Positions 44,820-53,447 of a stretch of 64,000 nucleotides of DNA are shown here, in pieces (position 1 is the first letter of the stretch; the number at the start of each line of letters is the position of its first letter). Origin of the DNA: Clostridia bacterium (GTDB lineage: Bacteria > Bacillota > Clostridia > Oscillospirales > Acutalibacteraceae). The notes beneath the pieces were generated by a model, which worked only from the letters and a program-made list of their open reading frames with translations, was not told the origin of the DNA and searched no databases. The DNA lies in the NCBI GenBank assembly GCA_017449935.1, contig JAFSYP010000108.1, positions 1 to 64,000 on the forward strand, given 5' to 3'. The position numbers and the translations under genes are program-made.

Positions 44820-45372
44820 TCAGTCGACGGTTTGCGACGCCGGCCAGAAGATGAAATCGTTACCTGTCGAGGCGCCGACATACTCTGTTTCCTCATAGCG
44901 GAAGAAAAGAAAATATATGGCGTCTTCGGTCGCGGTATACTCTTTTCCGTTCAAAAGCTCATAGATCAGATATGTGTTGTTGCCCGGATCGATGCGGATT
45001 TTGTAGGAAGAATTCGCGACTTTTTTTTTCCGTATTGAAATAGATCGCTTTGCTCGCATCCTGAGGGTGCGACTGTTCGGCGATCCAGGCATAGCCGTAG
45101 ACCGTGACGTGATACTTGCTCTCGTTGTAGAAATACAGCGTCGCCATATTCTGGTAATAGTCCGGGGTCTGCACGAGAGCTGTGCGAAGCTCCGGGATCG
45201 TCTCCGTGCGGTCGACGGAGACTTTCAGAGAACCGTCCAAGATAGCGGTATAGGTGTTGTACAGCTTTTCCGGATCGTACAGATCAAACGCCACTATGCT
45301 GCCGCGCATATTGCATGCGCAGCACAGCAGCGTCAGCGCTGCTGCCAGCAAAACGGATACGGCTTTTTTCAC
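44820..45372 (-). pseudogene. Frameshifted lipoprotein-like gene (poly-A tract)
   Basis: Two minus-strand frames together make one protein of about 183 residues. The first part (from GTG at 45372) reads MKKAVSVLLAAALTLLCCAC, a lipoprotein-type signal, and continues to YFNTEKK. The second continues VANSSYKIRIDPGNNTYLIY to the stop at 44820. The switch occurs in a run of nine A on the coding strand (45021-45029); eight would restore the frame. As written, translation goes on to an unrelated end near 44959. It could be an assembly error, slippage-based phase variation or true decay. GGAGG lies eight bases before the GTG. Function unknown; small globular C-terminal domain. Confidence 0.7.
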
Positions 45373-45408
45373 ATCCACGACCTCCTTTGAATTTATTATT
45401 TTTAGTTA

Positions 45409-45437
45409 ATCATAATGTATCCTGTATGATTTGTCAA
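45409..45437 (-). promoter_or_regulatory. Sigma-A promoter for the frameshifted lipoprotein
   Basis: On the minus strand, perfect TTGACA (45432-45437), a 17-base spacer and TATGAT (45409-45414) lie 37 bases before the start. An intact promoter and ribosome binding site argue against long-standing decay of the gene. Confidence 0.75.
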
Positions 45438-45529
45438 TGGATTTGTACCGACGAGCTTCGGAAAAAGGCCGCCGATGGGTGCAGAACGCCGCAACATAAA
45501 ACATTTTTTTGAAAAAAACGGATTATGTC

Positions 45530-45558
45530 TTGAAACGGGCGAAATTGGATGGTATAAT
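45530..45558 (+). promoter_or_regulatory. Sigma-A promoter for the acidic lipoprotein
   Basis: TTGAAA (45530-45535), a 17-base spacer and TATAAT (45553-45558) precede the ATG at 45602 by about 45 bases. Confidence 0.8.
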
Positions 45559-45601
45559 AAGACTGCATCATGTGCAAATCTTAAAAAGAGAGGGCTATAG
45601 T

Positions 45602-46492
45602 ATGAAAATGAAGAAACTGTTTGCGCTTTGCACCGCAGCTGTTCTGGTTCTGTCGATGACGGCGTGCGGCGGAAAAGAAACCAAAGAGCCTGACACGACC
45701 GCGGCGGAGATCGTGACGGAGTCCCTTGCGGACGAATCCACTACTCTGAGCGCGGAAGCAGAATCCCTTACCGAGGACGCTTCGGCGACTGAGGCGGTCA
45801 CGGACGAAGCGGCGTCTGAAAAGGCGGATGCTACGGAAGCGGCTTCCGAAGCGGAAGCGACGACCGAAGCGGACGCGAAGAAGACGCCCGAAACGGTTGA
45901 AGAGATCGTGGAATTCTACAAGCAGGCTGCCACGACCACCAACAAGGGCAAGATCAACGCCAATGACAAGATGGAACTCAAGTATCTGGACGGCGGCAGC
46001 GGTCTGGTCGGCGGTCTGATCAGCGCGTTCGAGCCGATCGCAAAGAATGCTCTGGCAAAGAACTCTGGCCCGATCGATCATGTGACCGGCGGCTTCGACA
46101 AGCTGACTGCCGATGACGTGGCTTCCGCAACAGCGAAGTCCGACGGCAAGTATACGACCATCCGCATCAACCTCAAGGATCAGACCGACGGCATGTACGG
46201 CAAGTCCAAGGAAGGTCATGTCGGTCACGGCGTCTCCATTCTGGACGGCGTACAGAAGGCGATCGACGAGCTGGACGGCGTGTCTGTCGACGCATCCGAA
46301 GGCGAGATCAAGCTGCATTACAACAACGCTTATATCGACGCTAAGATCGACAACGACACCGGCAAGATCGTTTCCGGTAAGTGGCATTATATCGTCGACG
46401 TCAGCATCGACAATACGAAGGTCAAGGTCGGCCCGATCCCCGCGACGCTCAAGGGCGCAACCGGCCAGGTCGAATATGCAGTTACTCTCTGA
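45602..46492 (+). CDS. Lipoprotein with acidic Glu/Ala/Thr linker
   Basis: A predicted lipoprotein of 296 residues. The signal LFALCTAAVLVLSMTACGG has a good lipobox (SMTAC). Residues about 25-100 are a low-complexity acidic Glu/Ala/Thr/Ser linker (ATEAVTDEAASEKADATEAA), likely spanning the cell wall. A folded C-terminal domain (about 100-296) includes ETVEEIVEFYKQAATTTNKG, VGHGVSILDGVQKAIDELDG and SGKWHYIVDVSIDNTKVKVG. I do not recognise the family. The domain could bind a ligand at the surface. An in-frame extension upstream to 45509 overlaps the promoter and is rejected. A UUCG-loop terminator follows, so the gene is monocistronic. Confidence 0.83.
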   Translation: MKMKKLFALCTAAVLVLSMTACGGKETKEPDTTAAEIVTESLADESTTLSAEAESLTEDASATEAVTDEAASEKADATEAASEAEATTEADAKKTPETVEEIVEFYKQAATTTNKGKINANDKMELKYLDGGSGLVGGLISAFEPIAKNALAKNSGPIDHVTGGFDKLTADDVASATAKSDGKYTTIRINLKDQTDGMYGKSKEGHVGHGVSILDGVQKAIDELDGVSVDASEGEIKLHYNNAYIDAKIDNDTGKIVSGKWHYIVDVSIDNTKVKVGPIPATLKGATGQVEYAVTL

Positions 46493-46523
46493 TCTTAGAG
46501 CAAAAAGTTAAAAGCATTCCAAG

Positions 46524-46554
46524 CTCCGCTTTCTTCGGAAGGCGGAGTTTTTTT
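46524..46554 (+). terminator. UUCG-loop terminator after the acidic lipoprotein
   Basis: A 10-base stem (46524-46533 with 46538-46547, one G-U) closes on a TTCG tetraloop and is followed by seven T. Confidence 0.92.
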
Positions 46555-46574
46555 ATAAAAAAATGAAAAAAATG

Positions 46575-46603
46575 TTGACAAATGCGGATTTATCGTGTAG
46601 AAT
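46575..46603 (+). promoter_or_regulatory. Sigma-A promoter for the SSS symporter operon
   Basis: Perfect TTGACA (46575-46580), a 17-base spacer and TAGAAT (46598-46603) lie 51 bases before the ATG at 46655. Confidence 0.78.
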
Positions 46604-46654
46604 AAAGACACTTTAGCGAATAGACGCTTTAAAGCACTAAAGGAGCGATGCAAA

Positions 46655-48172
46655 ATGTTGGAATCAAAGCAAATCGGAATCTGGCTGACGATCGGCGTAT
46701 ATCTGATCCTGTTGATCGCGGTCGGCATTTGGACCGGACGCAAGTCCAAGAGCGTTGCGGACTTCACGGTCGGCGGCCGTCAGGCCGGCGCATGGCTTTC
46801 CGCGCTGTCCTACGGTACGGCGTATTTCTCTGCCGTGATGTTCGTCGGCTATGCCGGCGGCACGGGCTTGAAATACGGCCTTTGGGGTATTCTTGCGGGT
46901 ATCGGAAACGCGATCTTCGGTTCGTACTTCGCATGGAAAGTATTGGCGCGGCGCACGCGCGACGTGTCCGCGCGGCTGAAGCTGAAGACCATGCCGCAAT
47001 TCTTTGAGCTGCGTTACGGCAGCCGCGCGATGAAGATCTTTGCCTGTATCGTGATCTTTGTTTTCATGGTCCCGTATTCCGCTTCCGTGTATAAGGGCCT
47101 TGCATCCGTCGCCGACGTGCTTCTCGGCATCGACTATAAGATCTGTATGGTCATGATCGCTGTGCTTGCGGCGCTGCTGCTGCTGTTCGGCGGCTATCTT
47201 GTGCAGGCGCGCGCGGATTTTGTACAGGGCATCATCATGATGTTCGGTATCGCGCTGCTGATCCTGTTCGTCATCCGCAGCAATCAGGTCGGCGGATTCG
47301 CCGGCGTTGCGGAATACATGCGCAGCGAGCACGGCTTTGCGCCTATGTCCGGCTCCAACTGGGTCGCGTTATGGGCGACTGTGCTGATGACCTCCTTTGG
47401 CACATGGGGACTGCCGCAGATGATCCAGAAATACTTCGGCATCCGCGACGATCAGCAGGCCAAGCGCGGCATCAAGATCTCCACGTTTTTTGCGCTCCTT
47501 GTGGCGGGCGGCGGCTACTTCATCGGTTCGCTGTGCTACCGCTATTTTACGGCCGATCAGATGGCGCAGATGGGACAGGATTACATCGTGCCCACGCTGC
47601 TCAAAGAAACAGGTCTTCCGACCGTGCTGCTGGGCATCGTTCTGATGCTTTTGATCGCGGCGTCCGTTTCGACGCTCTGTTCGGTTACGCTGACGGCCAG
47701 CTCCACACTGAGCATGGACTTTATCCGTCCGCTGAAAAATATGCAGGACAAATCGGTTCGGACGCTTACCAAGATCCTTTGCGTGCTTTTCATCATCGTA
47801 TCGTATGTGGTTGCGAATACCGATACGCCGATCCTGGATATGATGAGCTATTCGTGGGGCATCATCTCCGGTTCGTTCCTGGCGCCCTATGTGCTCGCGC
47901 TGTTCTACAAGAAGCTGTCCAAGGGCGGCGCATGGTGCGGCATCCTCGGCGGTTTCTGCACGGCGATCATTCCGGCCGCGTGCAAGATCATGACGCTCTG
48001 CGGCTCTCAGGCGCCCCAGGTCGTCAAGCTCGCCGGCTTCGGCCCGCAGTTCGCGTGCCTTGCCATGATCATTTCGATTGTGTTCTGTCTGGTCGGTTCC
48101 GCGATCTTCCATTCGGAAAAAGATGCTTCCGTACAAGAATTTTTCTATAAAGGTCTTGTCGAAACCGAATAA
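46655..48172 (+). CDS. Sodium:solute symporter (SSS family)
   Basis: A 505-residue transporter of the SSS family (PutP/PanF-like) with about 13 transmembrane segments, beginning IGIWLTIGVYLILLIAVGIW. The family signature GRKSKSVADFTVGGRQAG follows the first segment, with SYGTAYFSAVMFVGYAGG and the later TASSTLSMDFIRPL consistent with a sodium site. It imports a solute together with sodium. It is followed after 43 bases by iorAB with no terminator between, so import of an amino acid or a related organic acid for oxidative deamination is a reasonable guess. AAAGGAG precedes the ATG. Confidence 0.9.
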   Translation: MLESKQIGIWLTIGVYLILLIAVGIWTGRKSKSVADFTVGGRQAGAWLSALSYGTAYFSAVMFVGYAGGTGLKYGLWGILAGIGNAIFGSYFAWKVLARRTRDVSARLKLKTMPQFFELRYGSRAMKIFACIVIFVFMVPYSASVYKGLASVADVLLGIDYKICMVMIAVLAALLLLFGGYLVQARADFVQGIIMMFGIALLILFVIRSNQVGGFAGVAEYMRSEHGFAPMSGSNWVALWATVLMTSFGTWGLPQMIQKYFGIRDDQQAKRGIKISTFFALLVAGGGYFIGSLCYRYFTADQMAQMGQDYIVPTLLKETGLPTVLLGIVLMLLIAASVSTLCSVTLTASSTLSMDFIRPLKNMQDKSVRTLTKILCVLFIIVSYVVANTDTPILDMMSYSWGIISGSFLAPYVLALFYKKLSKGGAWCGILGGFCTAIIPAACKIMTLCGSQAPQVVKLAGFGPQFACLAMIISIVFCLVGSAIFHSEKDASVQEFFYKGLVETE

Positions 48173-48215
48173 ATGTGAGATAATACGTTAAACCGTATAT
48201 TTCGAGGTGTTGAAT

Positions 48216-49952
48216 TTGAAAAAACTATTATTGGGCAATGAAGCGGTCGCGCGCGGCCTGTTCGAGGGCGGGTGCCGTGTCGCATCCAGCTATCCCGGCA
48301 CGCCCAGCACGGAAGTGACCGAGTGCGCGGCAACGTACGACGACATTTACAGCGAATGGGCGCCGAATGAAAAAGTGGCGATGGAAACGGCGCTCGGCGC
48401 GTCGATCGCCGGCGCGCGCAGTTTTTGCGGCATGAAGCATGTCGGCCTGAATGTCGCTGCCGATCCGTTGTTTACGGCGTCCTACACGGGCGTCAATGCC
48501 GGCATGGTGATCGTCGTGGCGGACGATCCCGGGATGCATTCCTCGCAGAACGAGCAGGATTCCCGTCATTATGCGCTGGCATCCAAGACGATGATGCTGG
48601 AACCGGCCGACTCCGCGGAATGCCTTGCCTTTACCAAACAGGCTTATGCGCTGTCCGAGCGGTTCGATACGCCCGTGATCCTTCGGCTGACGACACGGAT
48701 CGCGCATTCGCGTTCCTTGTGCGAGCTCGGCGAGCGCGAGGACGCCGGCGTGCTGCCGTATGAAAAGAATATCGCCAAAAACGTGATGATGCCGGCGATG
48801 GCCAAGGGGCGTCATGTCGTGGTGGAGGAACGCGTCCTCAAGCAGACGGCATGGGCGGAGTCCGAGGCTGTCGACGCAGAAATCAACAAAATCGAATGGC
48901 ACGATAAAAAGATTGGCGTGATCTCTGCCGGCGCGTGCTATCAATATGCCAAAGAAGCGCTGGGCGACAAAGCGTCGTATTTGAAGCTCGGCTGCGTTTA
49001 TCCGCTGCCGGTGGAGCTGATCCGTTCGTTTGCCGCGGAGTGCGAAACGGTTTATGTGCTCGAAGAACTGGACGACTATATCGAAACGCATTGTCGCAAA
49101 CACGGCATTCGCGTGATCGGAAAAGAAGCGTTCACGCTTCAGGGCGAGTATTCGCAGACGCTGATCGAAAAGGTCATACTCGGCACACAGAAGCCTGTTC
49201 TGACGGTGGACGTTCATGTTCCGGGCAGACCGCCTGTTCTTTGCGCCGGCTGTCCGCACCGCGGTTTGTTCTATGCGCTTAAAAAGATCGGCGTGACGGT
49301 CAGCGGCGATATCGGGTGTTATACGCTCGGTGCGATGCAGCCCTTGGGCATGATCGACACCGTGATCTGTATGGGCGCTTCCGTGTCTGCGCTGCACGGC
49401 CGCAACAAAGCCGATCCGGCGTTCAGCGGCAAAAGCGTGGCCGTCATCGGCGACTCAACATTCATCCATTCCGGCGTGACCGGCCTTATCAATATCGCGT
49501 ACAATCAAAGCAATTCCGTTGTGATCATTCTCGACAACTCCATCACCGGTATGACCGGCCATCAGCAGAATCCGACGACCGGTCTGACGATCAAGGGCGA
49601 TCCGACTTCGGCGGTCAGCCTGGAAAAACTGGCCGAGGCAGTCGGCGTCCACCGCGTCCGCGTTGTCGATCCGTATGACCTGAAGGAATGCGAAGACGCG
49701 ATCCGTGAAGAACTGGCAGTCGACGCGCCCTCGCTCATCATTTCCCGCAGGCCGTGTGCGCTGCTGAAAAAAGTGAAGCACAATCCTCCGCTGAAGGTGA
49801 ATCCCGACAAGTGCCGTTCATGCAGGATGTGTATGCGCATCGGCTGTCCCGCGATCAGCTTTAAGGACGGCAAGGCCACGATCGACTTTACACAGTGCGT
49901 CGGATGCAACGTGTGCCGGCAGCTTTGTAAATTTGACGCGATCGAAGGGTAA
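48216..49952 (+). CDS. iorA: Indolepyruvate ferredoxin oxidoreductase, alpha subunit
   Basis: The large subunit of the enzyme that oxidatively decarboxylates aryl-pyruvates from aromatic amino acids to acyl-CoA and reduced ferredoxin, about 578 residues. The N-terminal pyrimidine-binding domain has GNEAVARGLFEGGCRVASSY and PGTPSTE. The TPP site is in AGCPHRGLFYALKK and VIGDSTFIHSGVTGLINIAY, with DNSITGMTGHQQNPTTG. The C-terminus carries two Fe4S4 motifs from Cys533 (CRSCRMCMRIGCP and CVGCNVCRQLC). I take TTG at 48216, six bases after GAGGTG, which gives the family's MKKLLLGNEA start. The beta subunit follows after 12 bases. Confidence 0.95.
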   Translation: MKKLLLGNEAVARGLFEGGCRVASSYPGTPSTEVTECAATYDDIYSEWAPNEKVAMETALGASIAGARSFCGMKHVGLNVAADPLFTASYTGVNAGMVIVVADDPGMHSSQNEQDSRHYALASKTMMLEPADSAECLAFTKQAYALSERFDTPVILRLTTRIAHSRSLCELGEREDAGVLPYEKNIAKNVMMPAMAKGRHVVVEERVLKQTAWAESEAVDAEINKIEWHDKKIGVISAGACYQYAKEALGDKASYLKLGCVYPLPVELIRSFAAECETVYVLEELDDYIETHCRKHGIRVIGKEAFTLQGEYSQTLIEKVILGTQKPVLTVDVHVPGRPPVLCAGCPHRGLFYALKKIGVTVSGDIGCYTLGAMQPLGMIDTVICMGASVSALHGRNKADPAFSGKSVAVIGDSTFIHSGVTGLINIAYNQSNSVVIILDNSITGMTGHQQNPTTGLTIKGDPTSAVSLEKLAEAVGVHRVRVVDPYDLKECEDAIREELAVDAPSLIISRRPCALLKKVKHNPPLKVNPDKCRSCRMCMRIGCPAISFKDGKATIDFTQCVGCNVCRQLCKFDAIEG

Positions 49953-49964
49953 GGAGGCGTGCAT

Positions 49965-50543
49965 ATGAATACAAAGAGTATTATGATCGTCGGCGTCGGC
50001 GGACAGGGAACGCTGCTTGCCAGCCGTATTCTCGGCGCTGCGCTGGTCAGCGAAGGGTATGACGTCAAGGTTTCCGAAGTGCATGGCATGAGTCAGCGCG
50101 GCGGTTCTGTCGTGACGTATGTGCGCTACGGCGACAGCGTCGCTTCTCCGATCATCGAAAAAGGGGAGGCGGACCTGCTGCTTTCCTTTGAGCAGCTGGA
50201 GGCTGCGCGGTGGCTCGCTTACCTGAAAACGGACGGGAATCTGATCGTCAACACACAGACGATCGATCCGATGACGGTCATCTCCGGCGCGGACGTTTAT
50301 CCCGACGGCGTGATCGACGCGCTTCGCGCATCGGGCGCGGGCGTGACGGCGATCGACGCGCTTTCGCTGGCTGTTCAGGCTGGTTCCGCTAAGGCAGTCA
50401 ACGTCGTGCTGATCGGCGTGCTCGCCGCAAAGACGGAGATCCCGAAGGAAACGTGGCTCAACGCTCTGCGCGAGACCGTCCCGCCGAAGTTTTTGGAAAT
50501 GAATCTCAAGGCCTTTGAGCTGGGCTGGTCATACAAAGGGTAA
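49965..50543 (+). CDS. iorB: Indolepyruvate ferredoxin oxidoreductase, beta subunit
   Basis: The small subunit (192 residues) of indolepyruvate:ferredoxin oxidoreductase, belonging to the gamma domain of the 2-oxoacid oxidoreductases. Landmarks are IMIVGVGGQGTLLASRILGA, SEVHGMSQRGGSVVTYVRYG and the later NVVLIGVLAAKTEIPKETWL. It needs IorA for TPP and iron-sulfur clusters. The ATG at 49965 follows AAGGAGG. An ATP-forming acyl-CoA synthetase or phenylacetate-CoA ligase, often next to iorAB, is not here. The operon ends in a strong terminator. Confidence 0.94.
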   Translation: MNTKSIMIVGVGGQGTLLASRILGAALVSEGYDVKVSEVHGMSQRGGSVVTYVRYGDSVASPIIEKGEADLLLSFEQLEAARWLAYLKTDGNLIVNTQTIDPMTVISGADVYPDGVIDALRASGAGVTAIDALSLAVQAGSAKAVNVVLIGVLAAKTEIPKETWLNALRETVPPKFLEMNLKAFELGWSYKG

Positions 50544-50557
50544 TAAACAGAAAAATA

Positions 50558-50594
50558 CGCCGCAAGGATTGAATCGTCCTCGCGGCGCTTTTTT
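50558..50594. terminator. Bidirectional terminator between iorB and GH95
   Basis: A GC-rich stem (50558-50568 with 50577-50587) has T6 on the right and A-rich sequence on the left. It serves iorB on the + strand and the convergent GH95 gene on the minus strand. Confidence 0.85.
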
Positions 50595-50599
50595 CTTTA

Positions 50600-52924
50600 C
50601 TATTGAATCATACGCAGGTCTTCGTCTAACGTGCATTGTCCGTCAACGGCGAGCGTGCGTTCCTGCCCGTTATAATGGATCTTTACGGCAGGGTTATGCC
50701 CATACAGCGTGACTTGCAACAGCTTTCCGTCGGCCCAGCGCAGATCGACGGTAATGTTGCCTTTCGCGTAAAGGCCGCGCACGGAACCGTTTGCCCATTT
50801 GGACGGCAGCGCGGGCAGCAGATAGATGCGTCCGTCCAGACTTTGCAGCAGCATTTCGCAGACGCCGCTCGTCGCGCCGAAGTTTCCGTCGATCTGGAAG
50901 GGCGGGTGCGCGTCGAACAGGTTGGCGTATGTCCCGCCGCCGCGGTCATAATGTACGTTTTCGTCGTCCACGTAACGCAGTTGCGTATCCAGAAGATGAA
51001 GCGCTCGGTCGCCGTCCCGCAGCCTTGCCCAGAAATTGATCTTCCAGCCGAGACTCCAGCCGGTCCCGTCGTCGCCGCGTCTTTCCAGCGTTTTGCGGCA
51101 CGCCTCGGCAAGCTCCGGCGTTTCGCGCACAGAGATCAGATTTGCAGGATGCAGCGCATACAGATGGGAAACATGGCGATGGTTTTCGTCCTCCTCGATC
51201 TGTTCGTCGTACCATTCGAGCAGGCGTCCGTCTTGCCCGATTTTGAAGGGGCGCAGACGGGGGAGTACGGCGCGGATCTTTTCGGCAAGATCTTTTTCGA
51301 CGCCGAGCAGTTCGCAGCTTTTGTATGTGTTTTCCAAAACCTCGCGGCAAATGGCCATCGTCATGGTCGTCGTCTGAGAGATGGAATACTCTTCGCCGTT
51401 TATTACGAATTCATTTTCCGGAGAAGTCGAAGGCGAACAAACCAGATCGCCGTTCGGATCTTCGGTCAGGATCGACAGATAAAACTGTGCGCAGCCTTTG
51501 AGGATCGGAAAAACGGTTTCGCGCAGGAAATCCGTATCCAGCGTGTATTCATACTGCTCGAACGCATGACGACTGAGCCATCCGGCGCCGTTGTACCAGA
51601 AAAACCACGACGGATTGCCGGTCGTCGGTACGCACATACGCCAGATGTCGCTGTTGTGGTGGCAGACGAAGCCTTCGGCGTTATAATACTGCCGCGCGAT
51701 GCGCTGCCCCGCAGAGGAAAGGTCACGCAGCATATCCATCAGCGGCTGCGTCAGCTCGGTGAGGCTGCAGGGGAGCATCGGCCAATAATTCATTTCGGTG
51801 TTGATATTGACCGTATAGTTTGCCGCCCAGGGCGCGTGCAGACGGTGGTTCCAGATACCTTGCAGATTCATGGCCTGCGATCCGGGACGCGAAGCGCTGA
51901 TCGCCAGATACCGTCCGTAGTTGAACAGCAATACATACAGACCGCCGTCCGATACGCCGTTGCCGAAATCGTTGAGGCGTTCGTTTGTCGGGACGTCCTC
52001 CCGGCCGTTGCCGTCGATGTTCAGCTCGACGCGGTCGTACAGCGCGCGATGCGCGGCGATGTGATCCGCCTTGAGCGTTTCGTAAGGCTTTTGGCAGGCT
52101 GCGTCCAACCGATCCAGCACAGGCTGCTTGTACGCTTTGCCTTCCAGAACCGGATGCTTGTCAAAGCCGTTAAACGAATCCTCGGCCGCCAGAACGACGA
52201 CAAAGTCCGTGACGTCCCGCAGCGTGATGTTGCCGCCTTCATAATAGACGCTGCCGTCAACGGCCGTCACGCGGACAGCCGTGCGGAAAAACATGCCCTG
52301 TTCCTCCGGTTTATCGCTTTGCGGCGCAAAATAGCTGCGCTGGTCGCGCATTTCGCCGGGGCACTGGCCGTCCGCGATCAGCGTGTCGTCCTGCGTATAC
52401 GTACTGTGACGCAGCGCACAGCGCAGAGAGATCTGCAGGTCGAGTCCCTCGCCGCAGCGGATGCGGCCGACAAGAACATTTTGCGGATAGGATACGAACC
52501 ATTCCTCTGAATACGGCGCGCCGTCCCGTATGTACTTTATGGTCTGCACTGCCGTCGAGAGATCGAGCTTACGGCTGTAATCGGACACGGTGGGCGGGGC
52601 GACCGGCGCGCTCAGGCAAAGATCGCCGAGCGGCAGATAGCTCTCCGTGTCGTAGCCTTCCATATTGCGGATGACTGTGTCTGTCACAGATGGGATCTGT
52701 CCCGGCTCAAAGATCCGACGTCGTACGTCTTCAAACGCTCTTGCGGCATTAAGGTTGTCTTCATAATGCGGTCTTCCCGACCAAAGCGTATCGAGGTTCA
52801 GCGAAAGGATCTCCTCGTTCGTTGTGCCGTAAACCATGGCGCCCAGCGATCCGTTGCCCAGCGGCAGCGCGTCTGTCCAGCGGCGTGACGGGCGTGTATA
52901 ATACAATAGATTGCTGTCTGTCAA
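50600..52924 (-). CDS. GH95 alpha-L-fucosidase/alpha-L-galactosidase
   Basis: A 774-residue intracellular glycosidase of family GH95, which removes alpha-1,2-linked fucose (or galactose) from host or plant glycans. The N-terminal beta domain begins LLYYTRPSRRWTDALPLGNG, with LNLDTLWSGRPHYEDNL typical of the family. The (alpha/alpha)6 catalytic domain contains MNLQGIWNHRLHAPWAANYT, NINTEMNYWP, and HRHVSHLYALHPANLIS. No signal peptide: an upstream in-frame extension (to 52972) crosses the promoter and is rejected. The TTG at 52924 has GAGGTGAT six bases upstream. It has its own promoter at 52944-52972 and may also be read from the small gene before it. Confidence 0.93.
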   Translation of the reverse strand: MTDSNLLYYTRPSRRWTDALPLGNGSLGAMVYGTTNEEILSLNLDTLWSGRPHYEDNLNAARAFEDVRRRIFEPGQIPSVTDTVIRNMEGYDTESYLPLGDLCLSAPVAPPTVSDYSRKLDLSTAVQTIKYIRDGAPYSEEWFVSYPQNVLVGRIRCGEGLDLQISLRCALRHSTYTQDDTLIADGQCPGEMRDQRSYFAPQSDKPEEQGMFFRTAVRVTAVDGSVYYEGGNITLRDVTDFVVVLAAEDSFNGFDKHPVLEGKAYKQPVLDRLDAACQKPYETLKADHIAAHRALYDRVELNIDGNGREDVPTNERLNDFGNGVSDGGLYVLLFNYGRYLAISASRPGSQAMNLQGIWNHRLHAPWAANYTVNINTEMNYWPMLPCSLTELTQPLMDMLRDLSSAGQRIARQYYNAEGFVCHHNSDIWRMCVPTTGNPSWFFWYNGAGWLSRHAFEQYEYTLDTDFLRETVFPILKGCAQFYLSILTEDPNGDLVCSPSTSPENEFVINGEEYSISQTTTMTMAICREVLENTYKSCELLGVEKDLAEKIRAVLPRLRPFKIGQDGRLLEWYDEQIEEDENHRHVSHLYALHPANLISVRETPELAEACRKTLERRGDDGTGWSLGWKINFWARLRDGDRALHLLDTQLRYVDDENVHYDRGGGTYANLFDAHPPFQIDGNFGATSGVCEMLLQSLDGRIYLLPALPSKWANGSVRGLYAKGNITVDLRWADGKLLQVTLYGHNPAVKIHYNGQERTLAVDGQCTLDEDLRMIQ

Positions 52925-52943
52925 TTGAATCACCTCAAGCAAC

Positions 52944-52972
52944 AGTATACAGGATTTTGCGTTCGGTGTCAA
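52944..52972 (-). promoter_or_regulatory. Sigma-A promoter for the GH95 gene
   Basis: On the minus strand, perfect TTGACA (52967-52972), a 17-base spacer and TATACT (52944-52949) sit just past the stop codon of the small gene. The transcript would start about 13 bases before the TTG. Confidence 0.8.
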
Positions 52973-52976
52973 TTTA

Positions 52977-53222
52977 TCAGACGCAAAAATCTTCGATAAG
53001 ATCCTGAAAATGTTCGAGCGATACGTTGTTGTCCGTGATCAACCGAATCAGTTCGCGTATCTCCTCCGGATCGACGGACAGATCGTCGATCGTAAATACT
53101 TCTGTCAGCGGATTTGTTCGATAAGCCGTAAACCCGTAACCGGTGTATGTCTCGCCGTTTTCGTTCGTGTATTGTCCGCTGTTCATCACGAGCTTGAGCT
53201 TGCCCATTTCTGCGATCATCAT
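52977..53222 (-). CDS. Small DUF6514-like protein
   Basis: A protein of about 81 residues, MMIAEMGKLKLVMNSGQYTN at the start, then GYGFTAYRTNPLTEVFTIDD, and a C-terminal helix ending VSLEHFQDLIEDFCV. From memory it resembles DUF6514, a family of short Clostridia proteins with a beta-rich N-terminus and a terminal -EDF- helix. No catalytic or metal motif. GGAGG lies five bases before the ATG at 53222 (the ATG at 53219 is equally possible). It has a minus-strand promoter and precedes GH95 by 52 bases. Function unknown; a role in sugar regulation would be only a guess from position. Confidence 0.7.
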   Translation of the reverse strand: MMIAEMGKLKLVMNSGQYTNENGETYTGYGFTAYRTNPLTEVFTIDDLSVDPEEIRELIRLITDNNVSLEHFQDLIEDFCV

Positions 53223-53249
53223 AAACACCTCCGTATATGTATCGGATAT

Positions 53250-53278
53250 ATATTAAGAGAAAATAATTCACATGTCAA
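53250..53278 (-). promoter_or_regulatory. Promoter for the small DUF6514-like gene
   Basis: On the minus strand, perfect TTGACA (53273-53278), a 17-base spacer and TAATAT (53250-53255) lie 28 bases before the ATG at 53222. The -10 is weak. Confidence 0.6.
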
Positions 53279-53391
53279 TAGAAATTGTGAAAATTATTTA
53301 TGTATTTTCCCGTGTGCGCGGATAAACGCAGATCCGGTCGAAAATCCGCAGGAAAGAGGTACGAAGATTGTGCGGAATTCGACTGTAAATC

Positions 53392-53421
53392 TTGATTTTT
53401 CACAAAAGGATGTGCTATAAT
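53392..53421 (+). promoter_or_regulatory. Promoter upstream of the NeuD-like gene
   Basis: TTGATT (53392-53397), an 18-base spacer and TATAAT (53416-53421) precede the TTG start at 53448. It may drive the whole run of genes down to dnaE, since no terminator was seen between them. Confidence 0.7.
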
Positions 53422-53447
53422 AAACAGATAGAAAATGGGGTGTTTTT

